From UTCHB3 sp964625575 (GTDB lineage Bacteria > Bacteroidota > Ignavibacteria > Ignavibacteriales > Ignavibacteriaceae): a stretch of DNA of 64,000 nt. The first letter of the stretch is position 1; every line of letters begins with the position of its first letter. The translations under genes and the position numbers were made by a program. Under the pieces are notes generated by a model. It did no database searches and was not told where the DNA came from. It saw only the letters and a program-made list of their open reading frames with translations. Shown here one piece after another: positions 26,763 through 35,583 of this stretch. The stretch is taken from assembly GCA_964625575.1 (NCBI GenBank), contig CAZVBQ010000004.1, forward strand, positions 1-64,000. Direction: 5' to 3'.

Positions 26763-27806
26763 TCAGATCAGTTCCGTTTTTTTCTTAATTTTATCCATCC
26801 TGAACTCTTCAAGCGTGGGTGAACCCGTAAGGAACATCACCTTCTTAACCGTCTCAAACCAGTCCTTTACCATCGTAACAACACCCGTCTCACCACCGTC
26901 GTTCAGTTCACGCAAAATTCTCCGCGCGGAGGCTACATAATCAGCGCCGAGCGCGAGGGCTTTAGCGGTCTCCATCCCTGTGTTTATTCCGCCCGAAGCG
27001 GCAAGTTTAAATTTGTACTGCCACCTCAGGTCGTGCACCCTCCGGATGCAGTATGTTGTGGGGAGGCCCCAATCCCAAAAGTCATGGGAATTGTCGCCGC
27101 CGTTGCGGAGTATCTCGACACCGCTCCAGGTTGTGCCGCCCGCTCCGGCAACATCAACCATGTCTACCCCCACCCAGAAAAGTTCATCGGCTGATACATC
27201 ATTGATCCCCGCGCCGGTTTCTTTCACTATCAACGGAATATCAAGGTTTTTCTTCACGTTCGCTATGGCTGTCAGCAGACCCTGAAACTTGATCTCGCCT
27301 CCCTTCTGAAAAAGCTCCTGAGGGGCGTTCAGGTGAATGGCGAGGGCGTTAATTCCCGAGTTCTTTATCAGCTCATCGAGCAGATTGATGATGCCGGGGT
27401 CTATCATCTGTGCCGCGCCGATATTCCCGATCAGGGGTACACTTCCGGCAGCGTCGCGGATGCGCTTAAAATGGTCGTTAAACTTCGTGGTGCCGAGGGC
27501 GTAACGCTGGCTACCCAGTCCGAGAGGGATGTTCAACTCGCGAGCCGCGCTCGCCAGTTTCAGGTTAATGTTAACAGTGTCTTCAGTTCCCCCGGTCATG
27601 CAGGAAATGAAAAAAGGGTAGTCGATCGTCGTCCCGAAAAAGTCGGATTTCAGGTCGATCTCGTCGATATCCACCTCCGTTATCGCGTGGTGGATGAACG
27701 AATAATGCTCAAAACCGGATGTCACACCCTTGAACGCGACGGCATCGGAAGAACAAAGCGCGATGTGCTCCTCTTTCCTTTTAAGTAATTCTGGATCGAC
27801 TGACAT
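26763..27806 (-). CDS. fni: type 2 isopentenyl-diphosphate delta-isomerase (FMN-dependent)
   Basis: The 347-residue product is a TIM-barrel flavoenzyme that interconverts IPP and DMAPP using reduced FMN. Family blocks include YPFFISCMTGGTEDTVNINL, LGLGSQRYAL, LAIHLNAPQELFQKGG, PLIVKETGAGI, VDVAGAGGTTWSGVE and the FMN-phosphate loop AASGGINTGMETAKALALGA. It is the first gene of the minus-strand block. The divergent gap of about 250 bases to the AAA/nuclease gene holds an A/T-rich stretch where its promoter should lie, but I cannot assign elements with confidence. Confidence 0.95.
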   Translation of the reverse strand: MSVDPELLKRKEEHIALCSSDAVAFKGVTSGFEHYSFIHHAITEVDIDEIDLKSDFFGTTIDYPFFISCMTGGTEDTVNINLKLASAARELNIPLGLGSQRYALGTTKFNDHFKRIRDAAGSVPLIGNIGAAQMIDPGIINLLDELIKNSGINALAIHLNAPQELFQKGGEIKFQGLLTAIANVKKNLDIPLIVKETGAGINDVSADELFWVGVDMVDVAGAGGTTWSGVEILRNGGDNSHDFWDWGLPTTYCIRRVHDLRWQYKFKLAASGGINTGMETAKALALGADYVASARRILRELNDGGETGVVTMVKDWFETVKKVMFLTGSPTLEEFRMDKIKKKTELI

Positions 27807-28058
27807 TCGTTATAAAAATCTTGTTCGTAAAAACTTTAAAATAATCATTTTTCCCATAAATTGATAATGATTTTACGAAGGGTACGGCTTCAATAGCGGG
27901 AAATAAAAAAAACTTGTACGCCCGGTGTTGTTCTCTCTCCGGGTAAAAAAAAAAACCGCTGATCAAATAGCAAGTTGAACCTCGATGATCACAACTTCAC
28001 ATCTGCCTCTAACTCATGCAATTATTCGTTATATTTCCCTCTTGATTCCCGGAATTCT

Positions 28059-29786
28059 ATGAGCTACGAAATGAAGAAACGAATACCATCCAAATCATCG
28101 AATTACGCGAGCCTGATTTCCGAAAGTGCTTATTTCGTCGATAAGACCGGATTTATTTTAAAGCTTGAATCGATCAACGACAGGTATTTATTCTTCCTTC
28201 GTCCCCGCCGTTTCGGTAAGTCGCTTACTCTCTCAATGCTTGAATATTATTACGGGATTCAGTACAGTGACCGGTTCGATCAACTCTTTGGCGAATATTT
28301 TATCGGCAAGCCGGAAAACACCACATCACTTCGGAACAGTTATCACATCTTGACTTTTAATTTCAGTGGTATCAAGACTCAAAACACTGATCAAATAGAA
28401 ACAGAATTTAATTCTGAGATATCTTCCCAGATCATTAGATTTTTGAACACCTACAATATTGGTTCAGAGAATGATCAGGAAGTTTTCCACAGCGATATTT
28501 CCAGCCCTGATCTTCTCAGGAAGTTTTTCACATTGTTTGAAAAAATTGTTCCGAATGGGCAAATATATCTTCTGATCGATGAATACGATCACTTCACAAA
28601 TGAGCTTTTTTCTTTTAACCCCGGGCACTTCAAAGAGGTAGTCTCCAGAAATGGCTGGGTCAGAAAGTTCTATGAAGTGATCAAACAGTATATGGGAGAA
28701 GGGATAATCGACCGGTTTTTCGCCACCGGTGTTACTCCCGTTACCCTTGACAGCATGACCAGTGGGTTCAATGTGGCTCAGAATCTGACTTTGCATCCCG
28801 ATTTTCACAACTTGGCAGGATTTACAGAAGATGAACTTCGAGGAATGATCGAGGGCACGATCCATGAAGAGGGAAATTTTGTTATTGACCCTGTTATAGC
28901 CGATATGCGCGCCTGGTACAACGGCAGCAGATTTTCGCGGGAGGTGAACGAGAAACTCTATAACCCGCAGATGGTGATTACATTCCTGTCCGCGTTCAGT
29001 CGAAACTTTAAATATCCTGACGAGATGGCGGATATTAATGTTACATCTGACTACAAGAAAATCGCCAATATTCTCAAACCCCTTCCGGGCGAAACTTCCG
29101 AAGAGATAATTCAGGAAGTGCTGGAAACCAACCGGATCTCCGAGAAACTTACGATCCAATACAACTTCGAGCTTCCTTACACCAAAACCGAAGCAGTCTC
29201 GTTACTGTTCTACAATGGATTGTTGACCATCGAGAGCGGGTTATTAGGCCAGTTCAATTTTGTTATTCCGAATTATGTCATAAAGCAGATGTACTGGGAA
29301 TATTTCCGGTATCTTTTCATAATTTCCAAGAATTTGCAGTACGATAATTCAAAGATCAACGATGGGATAATTGAAATGGCACTTCAGGGCAAGATCGACA
29401 AGTTAGTCGCGTATGTCCACTCGATCCTGAAGAGTCTCTCAAACCGTGACTTGCAAAAATTCAGCGAAAAGAACATCAAGATGATCTTCATGACACTTCT
29501 TATGGGAAGCAACGCCTACTTCGTAAAAAGTGAACAAGAAAACAGGGATGGATATGCCAACCTTGTTCTTCTCCCGACAAAGCTCAACCCGGGGAAAGAT
29601 AACTTCCTTCTTGAACTGAAATACCTCAAGAGAAGCAGCAAAGATGCTATCGATGCCGAAAAAAACAAAGCGATCGAACAGGCAAAACGGTATGGATCAG
29701 AACTTGAAAAAGAGGGGATGATCTGCAAGACCTACGCTATCCTGTTCACCGGGAAATCCGGCTATGCTGTCGCTGAGGTGGAATAA
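28059..29786 (+). CDS. AAA-ATPase-like / PD-(D/E)XK nuclease-like protein (DUF1703 type)
   Basis: The frame is open from 27975, but family members begin near MKKRIPSKSSNYASLI, so a start at the ATG 28059 (or 28071) is preferred. The N-terminal part holds FVDKTGFILKLES, a degenerate P-loop FLRPRRFGKSLTLSMLEYYY, and a Walker B-like YLLIDEYDHFTN. The C-terminus has a PD-(D/E)XK-like core, DNFLLELKYLKRS. This family is abundant and often multi-copy in Bacteroidota and anaerobes; its function is unproven. It stands alone at the left end of the accessory stretch and is followed by a strong terminator. Confidence 0.85.
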   Translation: MSYEMKKRIPSKSSNYASLISESAYFVDKTGFILKLESINDRYLFFLRPRRFGKSLTLSMLEYYYGIQYSDRFDQLFGEYFIGKPENTTSLRNSYHILTFNFSGIKTQNTDQIETEFNSEISSQIIRFLNTYNIGSENDQEVFHSDISSPDLLRKFFTLFEKIVPNGQIYLLIDEYDHFTNELFSFNPGHFKEVVSRNGWVRKFYEVIKQYMGEGIIDRFFATGVTPVTLDSMTSGFNVAQNLTLHPDFHNLAGFTEDELRGMIEGTIHEEGNFVIDPVIADMRAWYNGSRFSREVNEKLYNPQMVITFLSAFSRNFKYPDEMADINVTSDYKKIANILKPLPGETSEEIIQEVLETNRISEKLTIQYNFELPYTKTEAVSLLFYNGLLTIESGLLGQFNFVIPNYVIKQMYWEYFRYLFIISKNLQYDNSKINDGIIEMALQGKIDKLVAYVHSILKSLSNRDLQKFSEKNIKMIFMTLLMGSNAYFVKSEQENRDGYANLVLLPTKLNPGKDNFLLELKYLKRSSKDAIDAEKNKAIEQAKRYGSELEKEGMICKTYAILFTGKSGYAVAEVE

Positions 29787-29923
29787 TCCCCGGGATCAGG
29801 AAAAATTTTAGGAACCTTTCGTTGCCACGGTGAGTAAAAAAATATGAAAGGAGCCGCTGCCATCAACCAACGGTACACCTTTCGACACAAATAACCTTTT
29901 CAGGTTAGACTCAACGTCATCTT

Positions 29924-29956
29924 AGGCTGTCTTCCGCAACGGACAGCCTTTTTTTT
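29924..29956 (+). terminator. Rho-independent terminator
   Basis: A stem of AGGCTGTC (29924-29931) against GACAGCCT (29942-29949) is followed at once by eight T. It lies 138 bases past the stop of the AAA/nuclease gene and would end its transcript. Confidence 0.88.
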
Positions 29957-30060
29957 CGGTACTTCGGTACTGCGGTATTTCAGTACTGCCGTGTTTCGTC
30001 CGCCAGTGGCGGATTGGGGATGAAACCGCGAAGGGCGCAAAGCTCGCAAAGGGGGTATGA
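29957..30060. repeat. composite word array, copy A
   Basis: First come GGTACTTCGGTACTGCGGTA-type units, then a short perfect hairpin TCCGCCAGTGGCGGA at 29999-30013, then the run AAACCGCGAAGGGCGCAAAG with a second CGCAAAG. The same order of elements recurs at 39642-39728, with the hairpin doubled. The rest of the 29787-30342 gap holds the terminator, this array and a REP-like hairpin, with no supportable gene. Confidence 0.8.
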
Positions 30061-30198
30061 GAAATGAGGTAAAACTCAAACCAATAGCAAGGTTTCTAAA
30101 TTATTTGATGGAGGAATCCGATAGTACCCTGAAGGAGAGTAGAATAACTCATAAACCAACAAATGTATCTTGGTCTATTTTGGGGACAGTGTTCTAAG

Positions 30199-30272
30199 AT
30201 GCCTGCACCGAAACACACTTCGTTTTATGGGCGAGGTAACTCAAGAATGCGGTCGGCTTCTTAAGTTACCTC
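30199..30272 (+). mobile_element. possible REP/RAYT (Y1 transposase) remnant with long hairpin
   Basis: An imperfect hairpin pairs GAGGTAACTCAAGAA (30233-30247) with TTCTTAAGTTACCTC (30258-30272), one mismatch in 15, loop of 10. It overlaps a 21-residue frame that starts at 30199 with MPAPKHTSFYGRGN, which recalls the first residues and the YGRGN block of REP-associated Y1 transposases with the part between removed. The upstream GGGGACAGTGTTCT is also of a type I associate with such elements. This is suggestive only. Confidence 0.35.
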
Positions 30273-30342
30273 TTTTGAATATTTTAAGTTAAATCAAGAA
30301 ATATCCCTAAAAGCTTAAATCCGTGGATTTACGCAATGAGGA

Positions 30343-32731
30343 CTATTTAAGTAATATAATTTTCTTGACTGAGATATATTCTTGTGCGTTGTTCAAATTT
30401 TTGGAAGTCATTAGCAACAAGTATACACCTGATGACATTGCGGATGCATCAACATCGAACATGTAATAACCGGGATTGTACTCCCCTGACACAAGTTCTT
30501 TTATTTTTTCACCGGCACTATTATACATAACAATCACAACCTCGCTTTTTGCATGTAATCCAAATTTGATAGTTGTGGAGGGATTGAAGGGATTCGGGTA
30601 GTTTTGATAGATTGCTGTAGCATCTGGCAATATGGAATTATCATACCTGATCGAAGTACTTGGAATGAAAGTTGCCATGATTGTGTGATTTTCAATAACA
30701 TTTTGAAATTCAAAACTGTTATTTACTCCGACGCTCGAGCCGTCAACCAAAACCTGACTTATCGCATAACCACTGTTTGGCGTTATCGTGTATGCCTGCG
30801 ATCCGCCATGAGTAACAGTCGTATTCCCAAGTGGGGCGATTGTTCCGCCTGAACCTGCAGATGACACTATGGTATAACTCATCTGGGAAAAAGTGGCCTG
30901 AATTGTGTGGTTTTCCTGTACCGACTGAAAAGTGTAAGTTGATACCGCCCCTACGCTCGAGCCGTCAACCAATACCTGACTTATCGCATAACCACTGTTC
31001 GGTGTTATTGTGTACGTCTGCTGTCCACCATGTGTAACAGTCGTATTCCCAAGTGGGGCGATTGTTCCGCCTGAACCTGCAGATGACANNNNNNNNNNNN
31101 NNNNNNNNNNNNNNNNNNNNNNNNNNNNNNNNNNNNNNNNNNNNNNNNNNNNNNNNNNNNNNNNNNNNNNNNNNNNNNNNNNNNNNNNTTATTGTGTACG
31201 TCTGCTGTCCACCATGTGTAACAGTCGTATTCCCAAGTGGAGCTATTGTTCCGCCTGGACCTGAAGAAGAGGTAATAGTATGATTTGAATAAATTGTGGA
31301 ACCAGCCGGGTAGGTGCTTTGCATCCACATAAACTGATTGGAAGTCATTGGTATCGGTTCATTAAGAAGGATTGTACTTCCCCCTGGATAATAGGTAAAA
31401 AATGCATTCTCGTCAGCGAAGTGGCGTGACACTACACTCCCGCCTCCCGCCTCAGGTTCTAGAATATAAATCTGATTACCATTCGTGCTTTTGTAGAGAA
31501 GGTTCCTACCTGTAAGAATGGGGATTGTTGAATTCGTAGCTGGTGTTGACGGATAAGATAAACTTCCAACAGTATTTATCGGGTACACATAGTATTCAGA
31601 CTCCCAGGATGGGAAAAGATTATTGAGTGCATCCCCTGTTGCCGCCCATTTTCTGTTTTTTTGGTAATAGAATATTTTTGCATGCTCAGGATCGGATGAA
31701 TTCATGTTCCTGGGACGCTTGATCAATTTTCCATCTGTCAGACTAGGAATTGGATAGACTGTAGTTGTCGCAACTGAACCTGAGCCACCTACAGTAGACC
31801 AGACACCCCCCTGATTTATTTGAACCTTTACACTTATTCCTGTGGCGCCTCCACCGATCAACCTATCAGAGGTGATGTATGCACGCTTATTAAACAAAGG
31901 ACTAATCTGACCCGAACCAAGTACTAAACTAGATCCACTGGTCAGCCGAAATGAATCACTGCCAACAGTAAACATGACACCCCAATCATTGAGAGTAACA
32001 CTAGATGTACCAGCATTTTTAATTTTGAAGAGAACTTTTAAGTTCTTTTCACTCTCAAAGGGTTCTATACCTCCATATTCGCTTGAAGGAGGAAGCGCGT
32101 AGATTGTTGAAGGATTTGATCGCGTTGCTGTGACACTAAGATACTGTGATACGTCAACCACGATAGATGCTGATGAATTATTGGATTGGATAAAATTTGA
32201 TGGGTCATACCAACTTGGGACTATACTGCTGGGGCCATACCCACGATATCGCCACTCTCCATCAGGGTCAAGGGCTGTCGAGTAAGTACCTGATCTAATC
32301 CCAAAATGTAAGTGAACAAAGTTATAACCTCCATTTTCGTCAGGATTGCTGGAAAGATATCCTATAACCTGACCCTTGGTTACCGAACTTCCGGAGCCTA
32401 TAATATTTAGGGCTCGAAGGTGCCCATAAACAGAACAGACACTAGTATTATCTGGAAGGCGATGCTCGATTACAACCACATAGCCATAGTTTGTATGCTT
32501 GTCAACATGCTTAACTACACCGGTTGCTGTAGCATATACCGGTACCTCAGTCGCTTGTAAAACATCTTCGCCGAGATGGTAACCGGGAAATGAATTATTA
32601 TAGACATTGAAGTCTTGGGTTACTGCCCAACTTCCTTGGAGAGGATAGCTAAACCCGTTAGATATCTGCGCGTATGCTGCAAAATAGAGAAGCAGAAAAA
32701 TAACCGGAACATGGAGTAAATGTGTTTTCAT
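30343..32731 (-). CDS. secreted M23 (LytM) peptidase with InlB-type repeats and type IX sorting tail, interrupted by assembly gap
   Basis: Two open stretches (32731 down to the gap, and the gap down to 30343) are one gene split by 100 N. The start MKTHLLHVPVIFLLLYFAAYAQ is a signal peptide. An M23 domain follows: HLGED (HxxxD zinc pair), then HLHFG (HxH), as in peptidoglycan or peptide endopeptidases of the LytM type. Beyond about residue 500 come 74-residue repeats (GGTIAPLGNTTVTHGG, YTITPNSGYAISQVLVDGSS). The C-terminus has YPNPFNPSTTIKF and ends ISVKKIILLK, a type A sorting domain for the type IX system. The frame change at the gap is explained by an arbitrary N count. Confidence 0.85.
30660..31285 (-). 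repeat. in-frame 222-bp (74-codon) InlB-type repeats
   Basis: GTTATCGTG at 30782 and GTTATTGTG at 31004 mark the same place in two units, exactly 222 bases apart. A third partial unit resumes at 31189 with the sequence found at 31005. The units code for the GGTIAPLGNTTV / YTITPNSGYAISQVLVDG modules and are nearly identical at the DNA level, which explains why the assembler stopped here. Confidence 0.85.
31089..31188. other. assembly gap (100 N) inside the repeats
   Basis: Sequence after the gap starts at the repeat position reached at 31005, and sequence before it stops 84 bases into a unit. A true gap of 138 bases plus a whole number of 222-base units would restore both the repeat phase and the reading frame. 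Confidence 0.9.
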
Positions 32732-33541
32732 GATTTCTATCTCCTAAATTATTAAATTAATTATTGAGAGATAAATTCACATCAACGCAAACTGCTGAAC
32801 ATCCTAAAAGTACATAATACTTCAAATCAACCGGTATTTATCCAAAGCCTTCCTTTCTTTCCCGATTGAAGATGCATAGTATAAGATTCCCTACAGTACA
32901 AAAAAATGAATATAGAAAAAGGGTAACATTATGTATTCGAATTTCCCAGCTGCTGACATCTGCGTCAACATATTCAAAATGAAACAGGATCCCAATTGTA
33001 TGATAATTATGGACATCACAGAAAAATTTGTTCCTAAACGAAAATCCCATGAGAAGCAGTATCTAACTACCGTCTGTTTGGAATCCCATAATTGAGTTCC
33101 ACACGAAGACGGTCTATAAATAGACTGTGTATTCCTGTTTAATTCAAATAATTTATCCTATATAAATATAGATATTTTTTGTGACATATAAATGAGATAT
33201 TAGCACATTTAACAGAAAATTTTTTTTATTGTCGCAATAATTATTACATTAAGTTATAACTTTATTAAATAAATTTTTAGACAATTGAAACGAACCTTCA
33301 AAAAAAGTCATCTTTAGTCTATGCATCTAAAGAAATCCGCGTGTATCTGCGTCCTTCAAAAAACTCCGTGAAATCCGCGTAACTTTAAAATAACACCCGG
33401 GTCTCCGGGTCTTTGGGTCTCCGGGTCTTTGGGTCTAATCAAAATCCGTGTAATCCGTGTCTCATCCATTTAATCCGCGTAACTTTGATACTAACATTTA
33501 ACATTTAACATTTAATATTTTTCAAGTTTATTCCTTAAATT
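32732..33541. repeat. A/T-rich intergenic stretch ending in word arrays left of the R-M operon
   Basis: No supportable gene is present; a 70-residue frame at 32838-33050 has no recognisable features. From 33329 to 33520 come several arrays in succession: AATCCGCGTGTATCTGCGTCC-like units, CCGGGTCTCCGGGTCTTTGG (33398-33436), ATCCGTGTAATCCGTGT, and finally CATTTAACATTTAACATTTA (33495-33514). The first and last types recur on the other side of the R-M operon at 39841-39900. Confidence 0.8.
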
Positions 33542-33571
33542 TCGACACCGTTTTTTTTACCGTCGTATAAT
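33542..33571 (+). promoter_or_regulatory. probable promoter of hsdM
   Basis: TCGACA (33542-33547) and a perfect TATAAT (33566-33571) are 18 bases apart, 17 bases before the hsdM ATG. The run of eight T in the spacer is notable and could vary in length. Confidence 0.5.
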
Positions 33572-33588
33572 AAAATTACAAGGCTGCC

Positions 33589-35160
33589 ATGTCTGAAGAT
33601 CAAAAAAGACTGCTTGAAACAAAACTGTGGGATATCGCCAATACCCTCCGCGGGAAAATGGATGCCGACGAATTTAAAGATTATGTTCTCGGCTTTATTT
33701 TCTACAAATACCTCTCCGAAAAAATGCACCTCTATGCCGATAATATTCTTAAACCCGATGGAATACTCTACGCGGATCTGGATGAGAACTCCCCGGACGG
33801 AATGGAAATTCTCGAGGCGGTGAGGGAAAACGCGCTTGAGGCACTTGGTTTCTTCCTGAAACCATCGGAACTCTTCAGCGGACTCGCCCGGAAAGGCAAT
33901 TCGATCTTTACGGATAACTCCTCCGCGTTCATACTCGAAGACCTTCAAAGAATTTTGAAACACATAGAAGACTCAACCCTCGGCACCGAAAGCGAAGACG
34001 ACTTCAACAGCCTCTTCGAGGATATGGACCTTAACTCAACGAAGCTCGGCAAATCACCCGACGACCGGAACAAGGTGATCGCGCGTATCATGCTCTCACT
34101 CGATCAGATCGATTTCAAACTCCAAGAAACAGAGGCGGATGTGCTCGGCGACGCTTACGAGTACCTTATCGGTCAGTTCGCCAGCGGCGCGGGGAAAAAG
34201 GCGGGCGAGTTCTACACCCCACAACAGGTTTCGAAGATTCTGGCGAAGATCGTCACCACCGGCAAAACGCAGCTTAAATCGGTCTATGACCCCACTTGCG
34301 GCTCGGGCTCTCTCCTCCTCCGTGTGGCGCGGGAAGTGCAGGTTGCCAATTTCTACGGTCAGGAACTGAACCGCACCACCTACAACCTCGCGCGAATGAA
34401 CATGCTCCTTCACGGAGTGCATTACAGAAATTTTGACATCCGCCTCGAAGACACCCTCGAGCGGCCGCAACATCAGGACTTCAAGTTCGAAGCGGTCGTT
34501 GCCAATCCCCCGTTCTCCGCGAAGTGGAGCGCGAACCCCCACTTCATGACAGACGACAGGTTCTCGCAGGCGGGTAAGCTTCCTCCATCTTCAAAAGCCG
34601 ATTATGCTTTCGTTCAGCACATGGTGCACCACCTTGACGATAACGGCGTGATGGCTGTGGTGTTCCCCCACGGCGCACTCTTCCGCGGCGCGGCTGAAGG
34701 ACACATCAGACGGTTCCTGATCGAAGACAAGAATTACCTTGACGCGGTTATAGGTCTGCCGCCGAACATATTTTACGGCACGGGCATCCCGACCTGTATT
34801 CTTGTTTTCAAGAAGTGCCGTGAAAATCCTGATGATATCCTCTTTATCGACGCCAGCCGTCACTTCGAGAAGGTCAAGACACAGAACTTCATTCGCGATG
34901 AGGATGTGGAGAGGATCATCGAAACTTACCGAGCCAGAAACACCGTGGAGAAATTCAGTTACCGCGCCCCGGTGAGCGAGATAGTTGAGAATGAGTACAA
35001 CCTGAATATCCCCCGCTATGTGAAAACGGAGGAAGAGGAGGAAGAGATCGATCTCACCGCTACTGCCCGCGAACTCGCTGACCTTGAGGCTGAAATCTCC
35101 CGCGTTGATGAAACCATTGCCCTGTTCTGTGATGAACTCGGCATTTCAAGACCTGTATGA
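33589..35160 (+). CDS. hsdM: type I restriction-modification DNA methyltransferase subunit
   Basis: The 523-residue product begins with the helical HsdM_N domain (KRLLETKLWDIANTLRGKMD, FIFYKYLSEKM). The N6-adenine methylase core has the AdoMet motif DPTCGSGSLLLRVA near residue 233 and the catalytic NPPF (VVANPPFSAKW) near 305. It would methylate adenine at the site chosen by HsdS and also form part of the restriction complex. The operon is hsdM, a short RhuM-like gene, hsdS, hsdR. The C-terminal tail (VDETIALFCDEL) is typical. Confidence 0.97.
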   Translation: MSEDQKRLLETKLWDIANTLRGKMDADEFKDYVLGFIFYKYLSEKMHLYADNILKPDGILYADLDENSPDGMEILEAVRENALEALGFFLKPSELFSGLARKGNSIFTDNSSAFILEDLQRILKHIEDSTLGTESEDDFNSLFEDMDLNSTKLGKSPDDRNKVIARIMLSLDQIDFKLQETEADVLGDAYEYLIGQFASGAGKKAGEFYTPQQVSKILAKIVTTGKTQLKSVYDPTCGSGSLLLRVAREVQVANFYGQELNRTTYNLARMNMLLHGVHYRNFDIRLEDTLERPQHQDFKFEAVVANPPFSAKWSANPHFMTDDRFSQAGKLPPSSKADYAFVQHMVHHLDDNGVMAVVFPHGALFRGAAEGHIRRFLIEDKNYLDAVIGLPPNIFYGTGIPTCILVFKKCRENPDDILFIDASRHFEKVKTQNFIRDEDVERIIETYRARNTVEKFSYRAPVSEIVENEYNLNIPRYVKTEEEEEEIDLTATARELADLEAEISRVDETIALFCDELGISRPV

Positions 35161-35169
35161 GGTGAAAAA

Positions 35170-35583
35170 ATGAACAACGGACAGGAAATTATAATCTACA
35201 ACACCCCCGACGGCAAAGGTTCAGTTGCCCTCATGGCTAAAGACGGAAATGTCTGGCTGAGTCAGGATCAAATGGCAGAACTTTTTGACACCTCCAAACA
35301 AAATATAGGTGGTCATGTTCGTAACATATTTAGCAGTAATGAGTTACAGGAAAATTCAGTTGTAAAGTATTTCTTTACAACTGCCGCTGATGGCAAGCAG
35401 TACAGGAAGTGGGCGAATATCACAATTGACATCACGAACATATTAAAAGGCGAAGTGATAAAACTTATTTCAGTATGTAAGTATTCCTTACATACTGACG
35501 CTGATGGTATCGTCAACCGTTATGACTTTGAAGAACTCAGACTACTCGAAAAGCAATTTAAGTACAATGAGGGGAAAGCATGA
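35170..35583 (+). CDS. short RhuM-like protein within the type I R-M operon
   Basis: The 137-residue product matches the first ~75 residues of RhuM-family proteins: NVWLSQDQMAELFDTSKQNI, then VRNIFSSNELQENSVVKYFF and TTAADGKQYR. Full RhuM proteins run to about 300-340 residues; here the frame turns into an unfamiliar stretch that includes a second, altered copy of the KYFFTTAADGK region (CKYSLHTDADGI). It is therefore a shortened or rearranged member. It starts 9 bases after hsdM with an AGGTG ribosome site and overlaps hsdS by 4 bases. RhuM genes are often found inside type I R-M operons; their role there is not established. Confidence 0.7.
   Translation: MNNGQEIIIYNTPDGKGSVALMAKDGNVWLSQDQMAELFDTSKQNIGGHVRNIFSSNELQENSVVKYFFTTAADGKQYRKWANITIDITNILKGEVIKLISVCKYSLHTDADGIVNRYDFEELRLLEKQFKYNEGKA
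35357..35383. repeat. perfect palindrome 1 inside the RhuM-like gene
   Basis: The 11-base arm CAGTTGTAAAG (35357-35367) is followed by the loop TATTT and the exact complement arm CTTTACAACTG (35373-35383). It encodes the SVVKYFFTTA part of the protein and is followed by CCGCTGATGG. Confidence 0.95.
35471..35497. repeat. perfect palindrome 2 inside the RhuM-like gene
   Basis: The 11-base arm CAGTATGTAAG (35471-35481) is followed by the loop TATTC and the exact complement arm CTTACATACTG (35487-35497). It has the same arm and loop lengths as palindrome 1, 114 bases (38 codons) further on, and is followed by ACGCTGATGG, so the two are related copies whose arms have changed together. Confidence 0.95.

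Noticed and set aside
28464..29159. 231-codon open frame on the minus strand
   Set aside because: It is antisense to the AAA/nuclease-like gene, which carries the recognisable motifs.
30965..31328. Several short frames crossing the N run
   Set aside because: They are out-of-frame readings of the InlB-type repeats created by the arbitrary 100-N gap.
32838..33050. 70-codon minus-strand frame in the gap left of the R-M operon
   Set aside because: No ribosome site, no domain, and A/T-rich composition; chance is the better explanation.
33329..33520. Word arrays as possible CRISPR arrays
   Set aside because: Units are 7-15 bases, imperfect and directly adjacent, with no spacers of even length and no cas genes nearby.
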